Part shown: positions 1 through 8,574 of the stretch, piece by piece
Position numbering within the stretch: position 1 is the stretch's first letter
How the letters are laid out: each line of letters starts with the position of its first letter
Assembly (NCBI GenBank): GCA_021800365.1
Contig: JAJYZA010000008.1
Span: 1 to 36,806, forward strand
DNA: 36,806 bases
Direction: 5' to 3'
Source of the DNA: Nanobdellota archaeon
GTDB lineage: Archaea; Nanobdellota; Nanobdellia; Parvarchaeales; Parvarchaeaceae
Position numbers and translations under genes: made by a program
Notes under the pieces: model-generated
Seen by the model: the letters and a program-made list of their open reading frames with translations, nothing else
The model's database searches: none
What the model was told of the DNA's origin: nothing

Positions 1-72
1 TACTATTTATGTCTGGCATAAATTATACTTAATTTAGATAGTATTTATAACTGAATTACTAGCAGTAAATAT

Positions 73-1965
73 TTACTTACGCTTTCTTACTGAATTCTTG
101 CCAATTTTTGGGGATCGTGGTATTAATTTATTCCTCTTTAGGATCCTAAACAGCTTATACTCATATATCACACCGGCTATAACCGCTCCGATAGCGATTC
201 CGAGGATGATGTCCTTAAGGTCCTGAAGCGTAAATACTGTAGCTGCCGGTACTTGAAGTGGCTGAAATGTTAAGCTGTACGGAAGCGACGACGAATTTAT
301 TAAATCCTTCTCGAAGTCAGTATATACTCTCGCGAATGATTCGTATTGTACGTAGAGATACGCAGAGTAGTTTACGTAGCTCTCGCCGAGTTGATAATAA
401 CTTATTCCGAGAAATGGCGTTACTCCGGCATTTTCTGCACTATTTATTAGTCTAAGCGCAGAATCTGCAATCTGATTTTCGACCTGCGTTTCCGAACCGT
501 TAATTACTATGCTATTCTCCTCTATTATAAGTTCGGCTGTAGCCGTTGCCTCGAGAGAATCAAAGATTGAAGAAACGTAGTGGCCACTATTCTGATAAGT
601 TTGGGCCTTACTAAAGTACGAATTCATTAAGTTTATATCCGATAAATAGGGCGCTCCTAATAAAATTGCGTAATTAACGAGGGACGCTGCGCGATATAGA
701 TAATAATTGCTCATATTATAATATGAAGATTCTGAGAAATTGGAATTACCCTCGGGTAATATTGATACCCAAAATAGCGCTGATGCACGTTTTACCTCTG
801 CAAGAGAATAATTTGAGACCGCATTGAAAGAATTTACATTTGCTTCCGATTTTGAGATATTGAGATAAAACGAGGCCTGATTTAAACGGTCTATCGCTAT
901 GAGTTTAAGCTCAAGCGTTGAAGAATTTGTCAAATAGCTCCCCGTTATTTTATTGTAGGTATTCTGTATCGATCCATTCTCGGCTGAAATCAGGTTGGAT
1001 ATAAAACTAGACGGATCACTAGCCGTAGACAATTGTTCGAGGGTATCTGCGTAGACCAGGTCTAATGCGGAGGCCACTACGTCACTTGCCGCGACATAAT
1101 ATTTTCCCGAAGCAGTTAGATTTTTCTCCTGCTGCATTAAGCTAAGAGCAGCGCTTATAGAGCCATTTATTGTAGAATTTGAGCTCGTTTTTGATGGCAA
1201 AGAGTTATAGATATTCTGTTGATAGGCATTAAACTGCTGATACGTATGTTCCATCAAAGAGTTATATAGTGGTGTATAAATGCTATAATTTAACGGTGGC
1301 GTGGCATTGTAACCTCCTGTAAAATAATTAAAAGCCTGGTATATCGAATTTACTGCTATAGGGATCATCCCTAGGTTTTCATCGTATGATAGTGCGGCGA
1401 AGGTTATATTGTCCTGAGTAGGTTCATTCGAGGGATATAAGAAGATCTTTATACCTTGATTAGCGGCCGCCTCACTTTTTGCGGCAACGCCTCCGACAAT
1501 ACCAATGCTCCCGTCTGGATTAGCGGTTCCGGTCATCGCAACTTGAGAGTCCAATGGCTTATGTGCCAGAACCGACATAGCAGCAATAGTAAAGGCTGCT
1601 CCGGCGCTAGGTCCGCTTATGTTGGCCGAAGACGAGGAGATATAGTAATAAAAGTTATAGTCATTGCAATTTAAATTTAGTAACTCGCAAGCTACCGAAA
1701 CTGATACTACGGCTTGTGCCTGAGTATCGGCGCCTGCCAGGGGGGTCGAACCAAGAAAAACCCGCCCAGTGCCATTTGTAACGGTTAAAGATAACTGCGC
1801 CGGTACACCGACTTCCGTGCCATTTTGAATTGTTACCCCAAAGATGTATAAACTCGTTTGCCCGATTTCCGGTATCTGAGCGGATGACCCTGTTGCAAAT
1901 ACAAAATATACTGACGATAAAAATAGTAAAGCGATTAACGGGATAACCAAGTAGCTTAATCTCAT
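73..1965 (-). CDS. Membrane-anchored Lon-like (S16) serine protease without ATPase domain
   Basis: Predicted cell-surface peptidase of the archaeal Lon-like group lacking an AAA+ module. An N-terminal hydrophobic segment is followed by an S16-like domain. Numbering from the ATG at 1965, the nucleophile is Ser120 in GPSAGAAF and the general base Lys163 in GGVAAKSEAA. Their 43-residue spacing equals that of the E. coli Lon Ser-Lys dyad (679/722). A long helical, Asn/Ser-rich region with many N-x-S/T sequons follows, and a membrane segment (DIILGIAIGAVIAGVIYEY) and a basic tail end the protein. So the bulk lies outside and the basic C-terminus inside. An ATG at 1998 is in frame, but a TATA box (TTTATAAA, 1988-1995) lies between the two ATGs, 26 bp from the ATG at 1965, which favours a leaderless start there. 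Substrate unknown. Confidence 0.82.
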   Translation of the reverse strand: MRLSYLVIPLIALLFLSSVYFVFATGSSAQIPEIGQTSLYIFGVTIQNGTEVGVPAQLSLTVTNGTGRVFLGSTPLAGADTQAQAVVSVSVACELLNLNCNDYNFYYYISSSSANISGPSAGAAFTIAAMSVLAHKPLDSQVAMTGTANPDGSIGIVGGVAAKSEAAANQGIKIFLYPSNEPTQDNITFAALSYDENLGMIPIAVNSIYQAFNYFTGGYNATPPLNYSIYTPLYNSLMEHTYQQFNAYQQNIYNSLPSKTSSNSTINGSISAALSLMQQEKNLTASGKYYVAASDVVASALDLVYADTLEQLSTASDPSSFISNLISAENGSIQNTYNKITGSYLTNSSTLELKLIAIDRLNQASFYLNISKSEANVNSFNAVSNYSLAEVKRASALFWVSILPEGNSNFSESSYYNMSNYYLYRAASLVNYAILLGAPYLSDINLMNSYFSKAQTYQNSGHYVSSIFDSLEATATAELIIEENSIVINGSETQVENQIADSALRLINSAENAGVTPFLGISYYQLGESYVNYSAYLYVQYESFARVYTDFEKDLINSSSLPYSLTFQPLQVPAATVFTLQDLKDIILGIAIGAVIAGVIYEYKLFRILKRNKLIPRSPKIGKNSVRKRK

Positions 1966-2037
1966 AGGTATTAGTAATAAGGTCGGATTTATAAACATTT
2001 CTTTGAATTTTCAGACTTATTACAAATAAAGTCTCGA

Positions 2038-2304
2038 TTACTCGAAGTCTTTGGCTTCGAGTTTTTTCCTAAATGACTGCAGGGCTTCTATTAATAAGGG
2101 CAACTCATCGAAGTTTACGACTAGATTTGTTTTTATTCGCTCTTCCGGTTTTCCGTCTTTGTTCGTAGTATAACCTTTTTTTATACTTATGAAGGTTATT
2201 TCTTTTTCACCTTCTTTACCACGAGTAAGATTTATCTGTAAAAAATTATTTGAACCTTCGCGCCTTATCTTTTCGGACGGCTCCGCTAAATCTTTAAACT
2301 CCAT
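2038..2304 (-). CDS. Small conserved-looking hypothetical protein (88 aa)
   Basis: I do not recognise this protein. It has an alternating beta-strand pattern (FLQINLTRG, EITFISIKKGY, IKTNLVVNF) ending in a helix (ELPLLIEALQSFRKKLEA), loosely like the PC4/Pur-alpha-type ssDNA-binding fold, though no decisive motif is visible. The track start is an ATG at 2319; a TATA-like TATTTAAA (2326-2333) is 26 bp from the ATG at 2304, so I prefer 2304. It sits 31 bp after the end of the RHH/nucleotidyltransferase gene on the same strand but has its own promoter-like element. No cysteines suggesting metal binding. Function unknown. Confidence 0.6.
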   Translation of the reverse strand: MEFKDLAEPSEKIRREGSNNFLQINLTRGKEGEKEITFISIKKGYTTNKDGKPEERIKTNLVVNFDELPLLIEALQSFRKKLEAKDFE

Positions 2305-2335
2305 GAGAAGAGGACACATGGATTGTTTAAATACA

Positions 2336-3163
2336 TTATTTCTTTTCTAGTGACATGCGTGCCTTTTCTACATCGTCCTTTGATTTTACATGGACCCAAT
2401 TCCCGTTATAAAGATAGCCATAAAGCAATCCCTCACGCGCGAGCAGCGGTAGAAGATCTTTCCTTATGTCCCACGCCATCTCCCCGGGCGGTATATACTT
2501 AAATACTTCTTTATCAAAAATAAAAATTGATGTTGGAACGAACTTTGATTTAATCAGGGTCGATAGGCGCTCATACGCGACAACGCGATTGCCTTTTATA
2601 ACTAGCTTGTCTTTTACTTCTTCCGTATGTTCACCGAGAGTTGAAATCGCAATAGACGCTACGCTATTATGTGACGCGTGAAATCGTAACATATCCTTCA
2701 AATCTAGATCAAAAATGGCATCGCCAGGAACAAAAAGGGTCGTAGATCCGACGTATTGTTTAACTCGTTCAAGGGCCTTTGCGCTGCCATTCAGGCTGTT
2801 ATCATCGACGTACTTTATGTCGACGCCGTACCCTTCTCCGTTTTTTAGAAGTTTAAATGTATCTTTAAGGAGGTCTGTTTGCCCGGATATAAAGATATTC
2901 CTAAAACCGCTTAGTCTTAGATTATTTATGGTGTTTTCTATGATAGAAGAGCCGTTTATTTTTAGTAAAGATCTATACGTATTGATACCATCCAACATAA
3001 AGTTTCCACCGCACAGTATTATCGCAGTGTGTTGTCTCTCAAAGAATTTTCTAAGTATATCTTCAACGGCTTCACTTTTTGATCTATAAGTTATGTTATC
3101 GACTACTGAGTCCAATTTGGATAATACGTCTGCTTCTATCGTGAAGGATGCCCTAGTTTTCAT
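2336..3163 (-). CDS. Ribbon-helix-helix DNA-binding domain fused to a nucleotidyltransferase-like domain
   Basis: Residues 1-44 look like an RHH/CopG DNA-binding domain: a strand (RASFTIEADVLSKLD) then SKSEAVEDILRKFFER. Residues 46-275 follow the sugar-1-phosphate nucleotidyltransferase pattern: TAIILCGG, SIIENTINNL, the metal-site-like GD (VPGDAIFDLDLKDML, residues 147-148), TSIFIFDKEVF and a C-terminal GNWVHVKSKDDVEKA. The usual GxGTR...PKP loop is replaced by GGNFMLDGINTYRSLLKI, lacking the signature Arg and Lys, and no EKP is seen. It may be a sugar-nucleotide-sensing repressor rather than an active enzyme (inference). The ATG at 3163 is 24 bp from a TATA element (3183-3192), supporting a leaderless start. 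The neighbours do not reveal a pathway. Confidence 0.8.
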   Translation of the reverse strand: MKTRASFTIEADVLSKLDSVVDNITYRSKSEAVEDILRKFFERQHTAIILCGGNFMLDGINTYRSLLKINGSSIIENTINNLRLSGFRNIFISGQTDLLKDTFKLLKNGEGYGVDIKYVDDNSLNGSAKALERVKQYVGSTTLFVPGDAIFDLDLKDMLRFHASHNSVASIAISTLGEHTEEVKDKLVIKGNRVVAYERLSTLIKSKFVPTSIFIFDKEVFKYIPPGEMAWDIRKDLLPLLAREGLLYGYLYNGNWVHVKSKDDVEKARMSLEKK

Positions 3164-3263
3164 ACAGTAAATATAAGAGCGGTTTTATATTTAACTTTAT
3201 TAACGCGAACTAAAGCTTTTTATACCGATACTTATTTATAATTAATAGATTCTATTGAAATTT

Positions 3264-3878
3264 ATGGATGAAATAAAAACCGGCACCACGACACTCGGAT
3301 TAATTTATAAAGATGGCGTTGTACTTGCCGCAGATAAGAGAGTTACGGCGGGAAATCTCGTCTTCAGCCATTTCGAAAAAATCGACAGGTTGAGCAATAG
3401 CATTGGAGTAACAATAGCTGGTTCGGTTGCGGACGTACAGGCCCTTGTGAAGATAATGAAGTCTGAAATCGCTTTGTATGAAGTACGTTCGGGAACTAAA
3501 ATGAATACGCAAGCCGCGGCTGGTCTATTTGCGACGATACTTTTTAATAATAGATTCTCACTTGTACCAAGCGGATTCATAATCGGCGGTTACGATGTCG
3601 CTCCAGAAATTTATAGTCTTGACACTGCCGGATCAAAAATACCAAGTAAATATACTTCCAGTGGTAGCGGTAGCGTAATAACTCTTGGCGTATTAGAATC
3701 GGAATACCAGGACAATCTAGATTTTAATAGTGCCGTCAAACTTGCACATAGAGCAATTTCGACATCTATAAAAAGAGACGTGTATACTGGTGACGGAATC
3801 GACATAGTCATTATAGATAAACTTGGTTATAGAAAACTTACGGAACAAGAAATAACCAAAATCTTGGCACAGAAATAA
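3264..3878 (+). CDS. psmB: 20S proteasome beta subunit
   Basis: Catalytic subunit of the archaeal 20S proteasome. A seven-residue propeptide (MDEIKTG) would be removed before Thr8, giving the mature N-terminus TTTLGLIYKDGVVLAADKR. The Lys of LAADKR corresponds to the catalytic Lys33, and SGSGS and GDGIDIVIIDK match conserved regions of the Thermoplasma enzyme. Length 204 aa is normal. A TTG at 3255 would add three residues, but the TATA element TTTATAAT (3235-3242) is 25 bp before the ATG at 3264, so a leaderless ATG start is preferred. The next gene is the aCPSF1 nuclease; psmB and aCPSF1 are also neighbours in Methanocaldococcus (MJ1237/MJ1236). No alpha subunit is in this window. Confidence 0.96.
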   Translation: MDEIKTGTTTLGLIYKDGVVLAADKRVTAGNLVFSHFEKIDRLSNSIGVTIAGSVADVQALVKIMKSEIALYEVRSGTKMNTQAAAGLFATILFNNRFSLVPSGFIIGGYDVAPEIYSLDTAGSKIPSKYTSSGSGSVITLGVLESEYQDNLDFNSAVKLAHRAISTSIKRDVYTGDGIDIVIIDKLGYRKLTEQEITKILAQK

Positions 3879-3944
3879 CACTAAGCTAAGATAACGCCTT
3901 AATAAGCTTACCGAGAATTCCCTTTTTTGCGAGGAAAATATTTT

Positions 3945-5834
3945 ATGGATATAAAAAAAGAAGTAATTGAACTTATTGGAGACCCTTCACTAGTGGAGGA
4001 AATAAACTTTGAGGTCTCTAATATAATAATTTATACAAAAAATAGAAATTTCTTCCTTAATAGTTCCGAGCTAATAAAATCGATGGTCGCCAAAGAAAAA
4101 AAACGCATAGAGGTAAGACTCGATCCATCTCTTCTGATGGATGAAAAAGATGCAGAAAAAGAAATAAATAAACTTGTATCAAAGGAAGCCGATCTAAAGG
4201 AAAGCTGGTTTGATCGCGAGAGAAGTATAGTGTCGCTCGAAGCAGTCAGACCTGAGATAATAACCGCAAATAACAAAAAAATAATAAACGGTATCAGGGA
4301 AAAGACCGGTTGGTCTGTCATACTAAGCCGTTATCCGTTGATAAAATCAGATATAGTACGAGCGATAAGAGAAATGTTATATGCGAATTCAAAATTCAGA
4401 AGGAAGTTGCTAAATTCGATAGGCGAAAAGATTTACAATTCTAAATTTGAAGTTAATGAGAAGTATTGGGTTAGGTTGAGCGCTCTTGGTGGATTCAGGC
4501 ATGTTGGACGATCTTCAATGTTAGTGCAAACGCCATTAAGCACAATAATGTTAGACGCGGGAGTAGACGTCGCAAATACAAAAGAGCCGGTGCCAAGAAT
4601 AGACGCGCCGGAATTTGATGTGTCCAAATTAGATGCAGTAGTAATAACCCATAGCCATTTGGACCATTGTGGATTCTTACCTGCATTATATAAGTACGGA
4701 TACCGCGGACCCGTATACTCAACATTACCGACGAGAGACGTAATGACTTTGCTGCATTTAGATTATATCTCCCTTGGCAATAGGACCAATTCAAAAATGT
4801 TATTTGACGTCGCAGATATAAAGGAAATGCTTAAATATTCTATCCCATTGGCTTATCATGAAGTCACTGATATAGCACCGGATATACGAGTTACATTACA
4901 TAACGCAGGCCACATCCTAGGCTCAGCAATGATCCATCTTAACATAGGGGACGGATTTTATAACCTGTTATATACGGGCGATTTTAAATATGCAAATTCA
5001 AAGACCCTTAATCGGGCCGATAACCTATTCGATCGAGTTGAAGCACTTATAATGGAAAGCACTTACGGTGGTGATCAAAACAGAGAACCGTCCCGCGAGG
5101 AAGCAGAGCAGTTTTTCTTGGATATAATAACCAAAACAACTGAGAAAAATGGTAAGGTACTTGTACCAGTTCTCGGGGTCGGCAGGGCACAGGAACTTAT
5201 GCTACTGATTGAGGAATGGGAGCGCTATGGCCTGATGCCGGATATCCCGGTAATAATAGATGGAATGCTGTGGGATGTAACTGCGATTTATACTGCATAT
5301 CCAGAATTTATGAACACAGAAACTAGAAGGAGGATTATTGAACATAATAACAATCCATTTATGTCCCCCAACTTCAAGCATATTGTGAGTGAAGAAGAAA
5401 GAAAACAGATACTCTCTGGCGGGCCTGCAGTAATACTAGCAACGTCTGGTATGCTTAATGGTGGACCTGCGGTAAGCTACTTTGCAAATTTATGTGAAGA
5501 GGAGAGAAACTCAGTGGTCCTAGTTTCTTATCAGGGGCCAGGTACCCTCGGCAGAAATATTAAGAACGGTGCCAGAGAGGTCGATATGGAACTAAATGGG
5601 AAGATAAGGCACTTCAACATAAATGCATTAGTTTACTCCATAGAAGGATTTAGTGGACACTCTGATAGGACGCAACTTGAGCGCTACGTAAATGACATAA
5701 AGCCGAGACCGAAAAAAATAATCTTAGATCACGGTGAAGAGAGTAAGATAATTGAACTTGCTAATTTTATACGAAGGCGCTATAGGATAGAAACGCTTGC
5801 ACCACACATACTCGACGCAATACGACTGAAGTAA
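3945..5834 (+). CDS. aCPSF1 / FttA beta-CASP ribonuclease and transcription termination factor
   Basis: Archaeal CPSF73 homologue: a 5'-3' exo/endonuclease that promotes factor-dependent termination at U-rich sites. The first ~140 residues fit the two N-terminal KH domains of the family (EVIELIGDPSLVEEINFEV; GWSVILSRYPLIKSDIVRAI). The metallo-beta-lactamase signature THSHLDH places His236, His238, Asp240 and His241 (from ATG 3945). NAGHILGSAMI, LLYTGDFKY, LMESTYGG, the beta-CASP region (VPVLGVGRAQELML, LATSGMLNGGP) and the C-terminal FSGHSDR and DHGEESK follow. Length 629 aa is typical. A TTG at 3927 is an alternative start; GAGG (3931-3934) 10 nt before the ATG at 3945 favours the latter. 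It follows psmB at short distance. Confidence 0.96.
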   Translation: MDIKKEVIELIGDPSLVEEINFEVSNIIIYTKNRNFFLNSSELIKSMVAKEKKRIEVRLDPSLLMDEKDAEKEINKLVSKEADLKESWFDRERSIVSLEAVRPEIITANNKKIINGIREKTGWSVILSRYPLIKSDIVRAIREMLYANSKFRRKLLNSIGEKIYNSKFEVNEKYWVRLSALGGFRHVGRSSMLVQTPLSTIMLDAGVDVANTKEPVPRIDAPEFDVSKLDAVVITHSHLDHCGFLPALYKYGYRGPVYSTLPTRDVMTLLHLDYISLGNRTNSKMLFDVADIKEMLKYSIPLAYHEVTDIAPDIRVTLHNAGHILGSAMIHLNIGDGFYNLLYTGDFKYANSKTLNRADNLFDRVEALIMESTYGGDQNREPSREEAEQFFLDIITKTTEKNGKVLVPVLGVGRAQELMLLIEEWERYGLMPDIPVIIDGMLWDVTAIYTAYPEFMNTETRRRIIEHNNNPFMSPNFKHIVSEEERKQILSGGPAVILATSGMLNGGPAVSYFANLCEEERNSVVLVSYQGPGTLGRNIKNGAREVDMELNGKIRHFNINALVYSIEGFSGHSDRTQLERYVNDIKPRPKKIILDHGEESKIIELANFIRRRYRIETLAPHILDAIRLK

Positions 5835-5902
5835 ACTAAATCTTTTCAGATTAGTGTACAACGAAATAAAATCTTTATATAGAAAAGAGACGACTAGCTC
5901 TT

Positions 5903-6478
5903 ATGTCGATGCACAAGAAAAAGTATCTTATAGTCGGATTAAGTTCTTTTCCGGGGGGCGGAAAAGATTTTATCGCTGATATATTAATTGATAAGTATGA
6001 TTTCTATAAAGTTTCTCCCGGTGACATAACGCGTGAAGCGTTAAAACGCGCTGGCAGAGGACATACCCTCACGAGGGAGATGCAAGAAGAAATATCAAAG
6101 CGGATGATTAGAAAACATGGCCAAAATTATATTATGGAGCTATGTTACAGACAGATTTTAAAGTCTAAAAAACCGCGAATAGTTATACCGGGTATACGTT
6201 ACCCATCAGACTTTGAATTTTATAAAGAAAAATTCGATGATTCTTTCATAAATATATTCGTGTCAGCCTCAAGAAAAACACGTTATGACCGCATTATCTT
6301 TAGAAAAAGGGAAGCCAAGATATCGTATGCCAAATTTATTAAAGAAGATGCGGAACAGGAGCATAGATACCATCTGCAGCAAACTAAGGAGTTATCTGAT
6401 TATAAAATAAACAATGACAAGAGTAATTTGCGCTCGCTTAAAAAAACATTATCTAGCATAATCGAACGCCATATCTAG
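5903..6478 (+). CDS. UPF0200-type P-loop kinase (NMP kinase / dephospho-CoA kinase-like)
   Basis: Probable small-molecule kinase. The N-terminal P-loop is GLSSFPGGGKDF (Lys21), with Asp in place of the usual Ser/Thr after the Lys; GKD also occurs in some deoxynucleotide and phosphomevalonate kinases. It continues with VSPGDITREALKRAG, a possible substrate-binding IVIPGIRYPSDFEFY, and FVSASRKTRYDRI, an order seen in the archaeal UPF0200 family. Substrate cannot be told from sequence. TTTATATA at 5874-5881 lies 26 bp before the ATG at 5903, pointing to a leaderless transcript; a second ATG at 5909 is in frame. Upstream is aCPSF1 on the same strand, 68 bp away. Confidence 0.75.
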   Translation: MSMHKKKYLIVGLSSFPGGGKDFIADILIDKYDFYKVSPGDITREALKRAGRGHTLTREMQEEISKRMIRKHGQNYIMELCYRQILKSKKPRIVIPGIRYPSDFEFYKEKFDDSFINIFVSASRKTRYDRIIFRKREAKISYAKFIKEDAEQEHRYHLQQTKELSDYKINNDKSNLRSLKKTLSSIIERHI

Positions 6479-6549
6479 CGATTAACGCCGCGCAGGGATC
6501 ATTAAAATGGATCTTAAGGATATTCCACGCTAATGTTTTTCTGCAGAAG

Positions 6550-7284
6550 TTAGTGTAGATTGAAAGATACACCATGCTTTGGTAAAGAAACTATCTGCTT
6601 AATTTCGAGATACCCTATCCTTTCCTTATCATTCCAAACCGTACTAGAGTTTACTATTTTTAATTCTTTCGAAAAGATTGGGCAGTCTATTACTAAGCTC
6701 TCATATTCTCCTCCTTCGCCGGCCACATTTATACCGTATTTTTTTCTATAGACAATTAGTTCATCAATAGATTTTTCATCGAGTACACGTCCTAGCCATT
6801 CTTTGCCCAGACCTTCCGCAGATACTTTGATGATAATGATTTTAAATCCGGAATTAACTAGGGTTTTCAGATATTCTTCTTGGTTTATGCCCCATAGAGG
6901 CGCGATGCTTGAAAGTTTTAATTTTGAACAGATTTTATCGACTCTGGATTTTTGGTAACTGCTCGCAATGGCACCGCTTACTATTCCATCTAAGTTATAC
7001 TTGTCCTTAACTTTAGCCAAAAAATCCTCCAAGTCCAAAAGCTCTTTCTCTTTTTCTCCGTGCGTGTGAAACCGTTCTAAAGGCAGCCCTAATGCTTCAG
7101 CTTGGTCACTTAACAAATTTGACCCTATCGTATGAAACATATAAGAATCTTTATTTTCTGAGTCGGCGTTGATGACGCAAACTACCTCGCCGAGCATTCT
7201 TGCTAATAGGATAGAATAAGTAGAATCCTTTCCACCGGTAAACAGTGCACCAAATCTTCGCATTGCCGCGTTTTTACTTTCCAT
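6550..7284 (-). CDS. dph6: Diphthine--ammonia ligase (Dph6-type PP-loop ATPase)
   Basis: Catalyses the final amidation of diphthamide on EF-2. The PP-loop is FTGGKDSTYS near the N-terminus (first Ser of the usual SGGKDS is Thr). LWGINQEEYLKTLVNSGF, VSAEGLGKEWLG and the signature NVAGEGGEYESLVIDCPIF are typical of the ATP_bind_4/Dph6 family. The target is present in the same window: EF-2 with His603 in DAIHRGPAQ. The open frame runs up to 7536, but the added residues overlap the divergent gene; the ATG at 7284 is about 28 bp from a TATA element (7310-7316), so this start is preferred (ATG 7263 also possible). It diverges from the PH-domain gene and seems to share its promoter. Confidence 0.9.
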   Translation of the reverse strand: MESKNAAMRRFGALFTGGKDSTYSILLARMLGEVVCVINADSENKDSYMFHTIGSNLLSDQAEALGLPLERFHTHGEKEKELLDLEDFLAKVKDKYNLDGIVSGAIASSYQKSRVDKICSKLKLSSIAPLWGINQEEYLKTLVNSGFKIIIIKVSAEGLGKEWLGRVLDEKSIDELIVYRKKYGINVAGEGGEYESLVIDCPIFSKELKIVNSSTVWNDKERIGYLEIKQIVSLPKHGVSFNLH

Positions 7285-7307
7285 TGTATTGTATATGACA
7301 AAGAAAT

Positions 7308-7317
7308 ACATATATAG
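7308..7317. promoter_or_regulatory. Shared bidirectional TATA element
   Basis: ACATATATAG lies midway between two divergent start codons: the ATG at 7340 (+) is about 27 bp away and the ATG at 7284 (-) about 29 bp away. The ATATAT core is symmetric and can be read as a TATA box on either strand. No other good TATA candidate lies at the right distance for either gene. So one element probably drives both leaderless transcripts. Confidence 0.6.
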
Positions 7318-7339
7318 CTTATTATCTGCTATACTTAGT

Positions 7340-7945
7340 ATGGACACGGGTTTAATCTCCCCAAATGAAAAAATCCTAGGCAGCCGTAAGCCATCGATAT
7401 TGTCTGAAAATGCTTTTTGGGGGGGAATAATTTCTATTGCGCTTTCCACCTCGATATTTGGTTTTTTGTCTGTTTTGTATCCAACATATGACTTCTCTTT
7501 GAAGTCGATACTTAATTTTTTTAAAATAGCCGGCATTGGATTTTTTGGGGATATCCCACTAGTCCCGGCATTTCTACTGGTAATCGGTTTACTTTACATA
7601 GTATACGCGGAATTTGCAGTGTATTTCAAAGAATTCATAGTTACTAATGAAAGAATAATAGCAAAACGAGGCATAATAAGCAAAGACGCAAACAGTGTTC
7701 TGCCAGATAAGATAGCTGATGTGTCGGTAGATATAAGTGTAATTGATCGCGTTTTGGGCCTGGGGAAAATCGTACTTAGACCGCAGGAATCAAGCAGACC
7801 TCAAATAACGCTGGAGGGCATACGAGACCCCTATAAATTTCAGGATGAAATAATGCATATGATTTCAAAAGAGACTTACAAAAATGTAGACCACTCGGTT
7901 AATGATGGTGATAAAAGCTTGGATGGAAACGTCAAGAGTCCTTGA
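7340..7945 (+). CDS. PH-domain (DUF304/bPH2-like) membrane protein
   Basis: Membrane protein with a short cytoplasmic start (MDTGLISPNEKILGSRKPS), two hydrophobic segments (IISIALSTSIFGFLSVLY; PLVPAFLLVIGLLYIVYAEF), then a bacterial-type PH domain: KEFIVTNERIIAKRGIISK, LPDKIADVSVDISVIDRVLG, GKIVLRPQES. That layout is the YdbS/DUF304 family. The tail is acidic and polar. An upstream in-frame ATG at 7289 exists, but a TATA element 27 bp before the ATG at 7340 and the overlap with the opposite gene argue for 7340. The next gene overlaps its end. Role unknown; envelope or lipid association is likely from the family. Confidence 0.8.
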   Translation: MDTGLISPNEKILGSRKPSILSENAFWGGIISIALSTSIFGFLSVLYPTYDFSLKSILNFFKIAGIGFFGDIPLVPAFLLVIGLLYIVYAEFAVYFKEFIVTNERIIAKRGIISKDANSVLPDKIADVSVDISVIDRVLGLGKIVLRPQESSRPQITLEGIRDPYKFQDEIMHMISKETYKNVDHSVNDGDKSLDGNVKSP

Positions 7946-8498
7946 TTCACTAGGATTTTTTCTTTCTGTGTTAGTTACGTTGAGCCTGGCGGTGCTCTCT
8001 ATAGATTTATTACAATTAAACGCTGCCCAATTACCGACATTCGTATTAATCCTGCCGGTATTTACAGGAAGTATAATATTAAGGACACTGACGTGGAAGA
8101 AGGTCTACTCTGCTTCCCATAAAACATTGCATCTTTTTACCGCGATATTTGTTCTTGTATTTGGCCTGTCTTTACTGGTAGGATTTATTTACTACGCGTC
8201 TTCGCAGTTGGCTCTGGCTTCGCTTGAAAATTACTCGGGGTTGGCCTCAATATCTACGCTGCCGATAATAATTTTGTCGCTATTGTGGCTGACTTATTCT
8301 TTATTCGAATTTAGCTCGTTGTATAGCCTATTTAAAAATAAAATCTTGAGGCTTGTCCGATTCTCTATAGTGCCGATCGCGCTAACAGAATCAGCCATAG
8401 TATTTTTTGACGGTTATTCCGGTTATCTTCTTCCCATTGGATTGGTATTATTAAGCATTACAACGTTTATTGCGGCACTGGGATTCTTATTTGACTAA
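7923..8498 (+). CDS. Multi-pass membrane protein of unknown function
   Basis: I do not recognise a family. About 191 aa with roughly six hydrophobic segments (FFLSVLVTLSLAVLSI, FVLILPVFTGSIILRTL, LFTAIFVLVFGLSLLVGFIY, LPIIILSLLWLTYSLFEF, IVPIALTESAIVFF, LLPIGLVLLSITTFIAALGF) and few charged residues. The start overlaps the end of the PH-domain gene by 23 bp. The ATG at 7923 is preceded 10 nt upstream by GGTGAT (7907-7912), a perfect Shine-Dalgarno match, so translation is probably coupled and the two proteins may act together in the membrane. In-frame ATGs at 7902 and 7905 are less likely because the SD lies over them. Confidence 0.7.
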   Translation: METSRVLDSLGFFLSVLVTLSLAVLSIDLLQLNAAQLPTFVLILPVFTGSIILRTLTWKKVYSASHKTLHLFTAIFVLVFGLSLLVGFIYYASSQLALASLENYSGLASISTLPIIILSLLWLTYSLFEFSSLYSLFKNKILRLVRFSIVPIALTESAIVFFDGYSGYLLPIGLVLLSITTFIAALGFLFD

Positions 8499-8574
8499 CC
8501 CACTCAAATAAAAACTGAAAGCATATATACCAGATGTACTCTAACAATAATAAAAAAGAGAGAAACAGACGTGT

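Noticed and set aside
2715-3089. Plus-strand ORF of 124 aa
   Set aside because: Lies wholly inside the RHH/nucleotidyltransferase gene, which has clear motifs.
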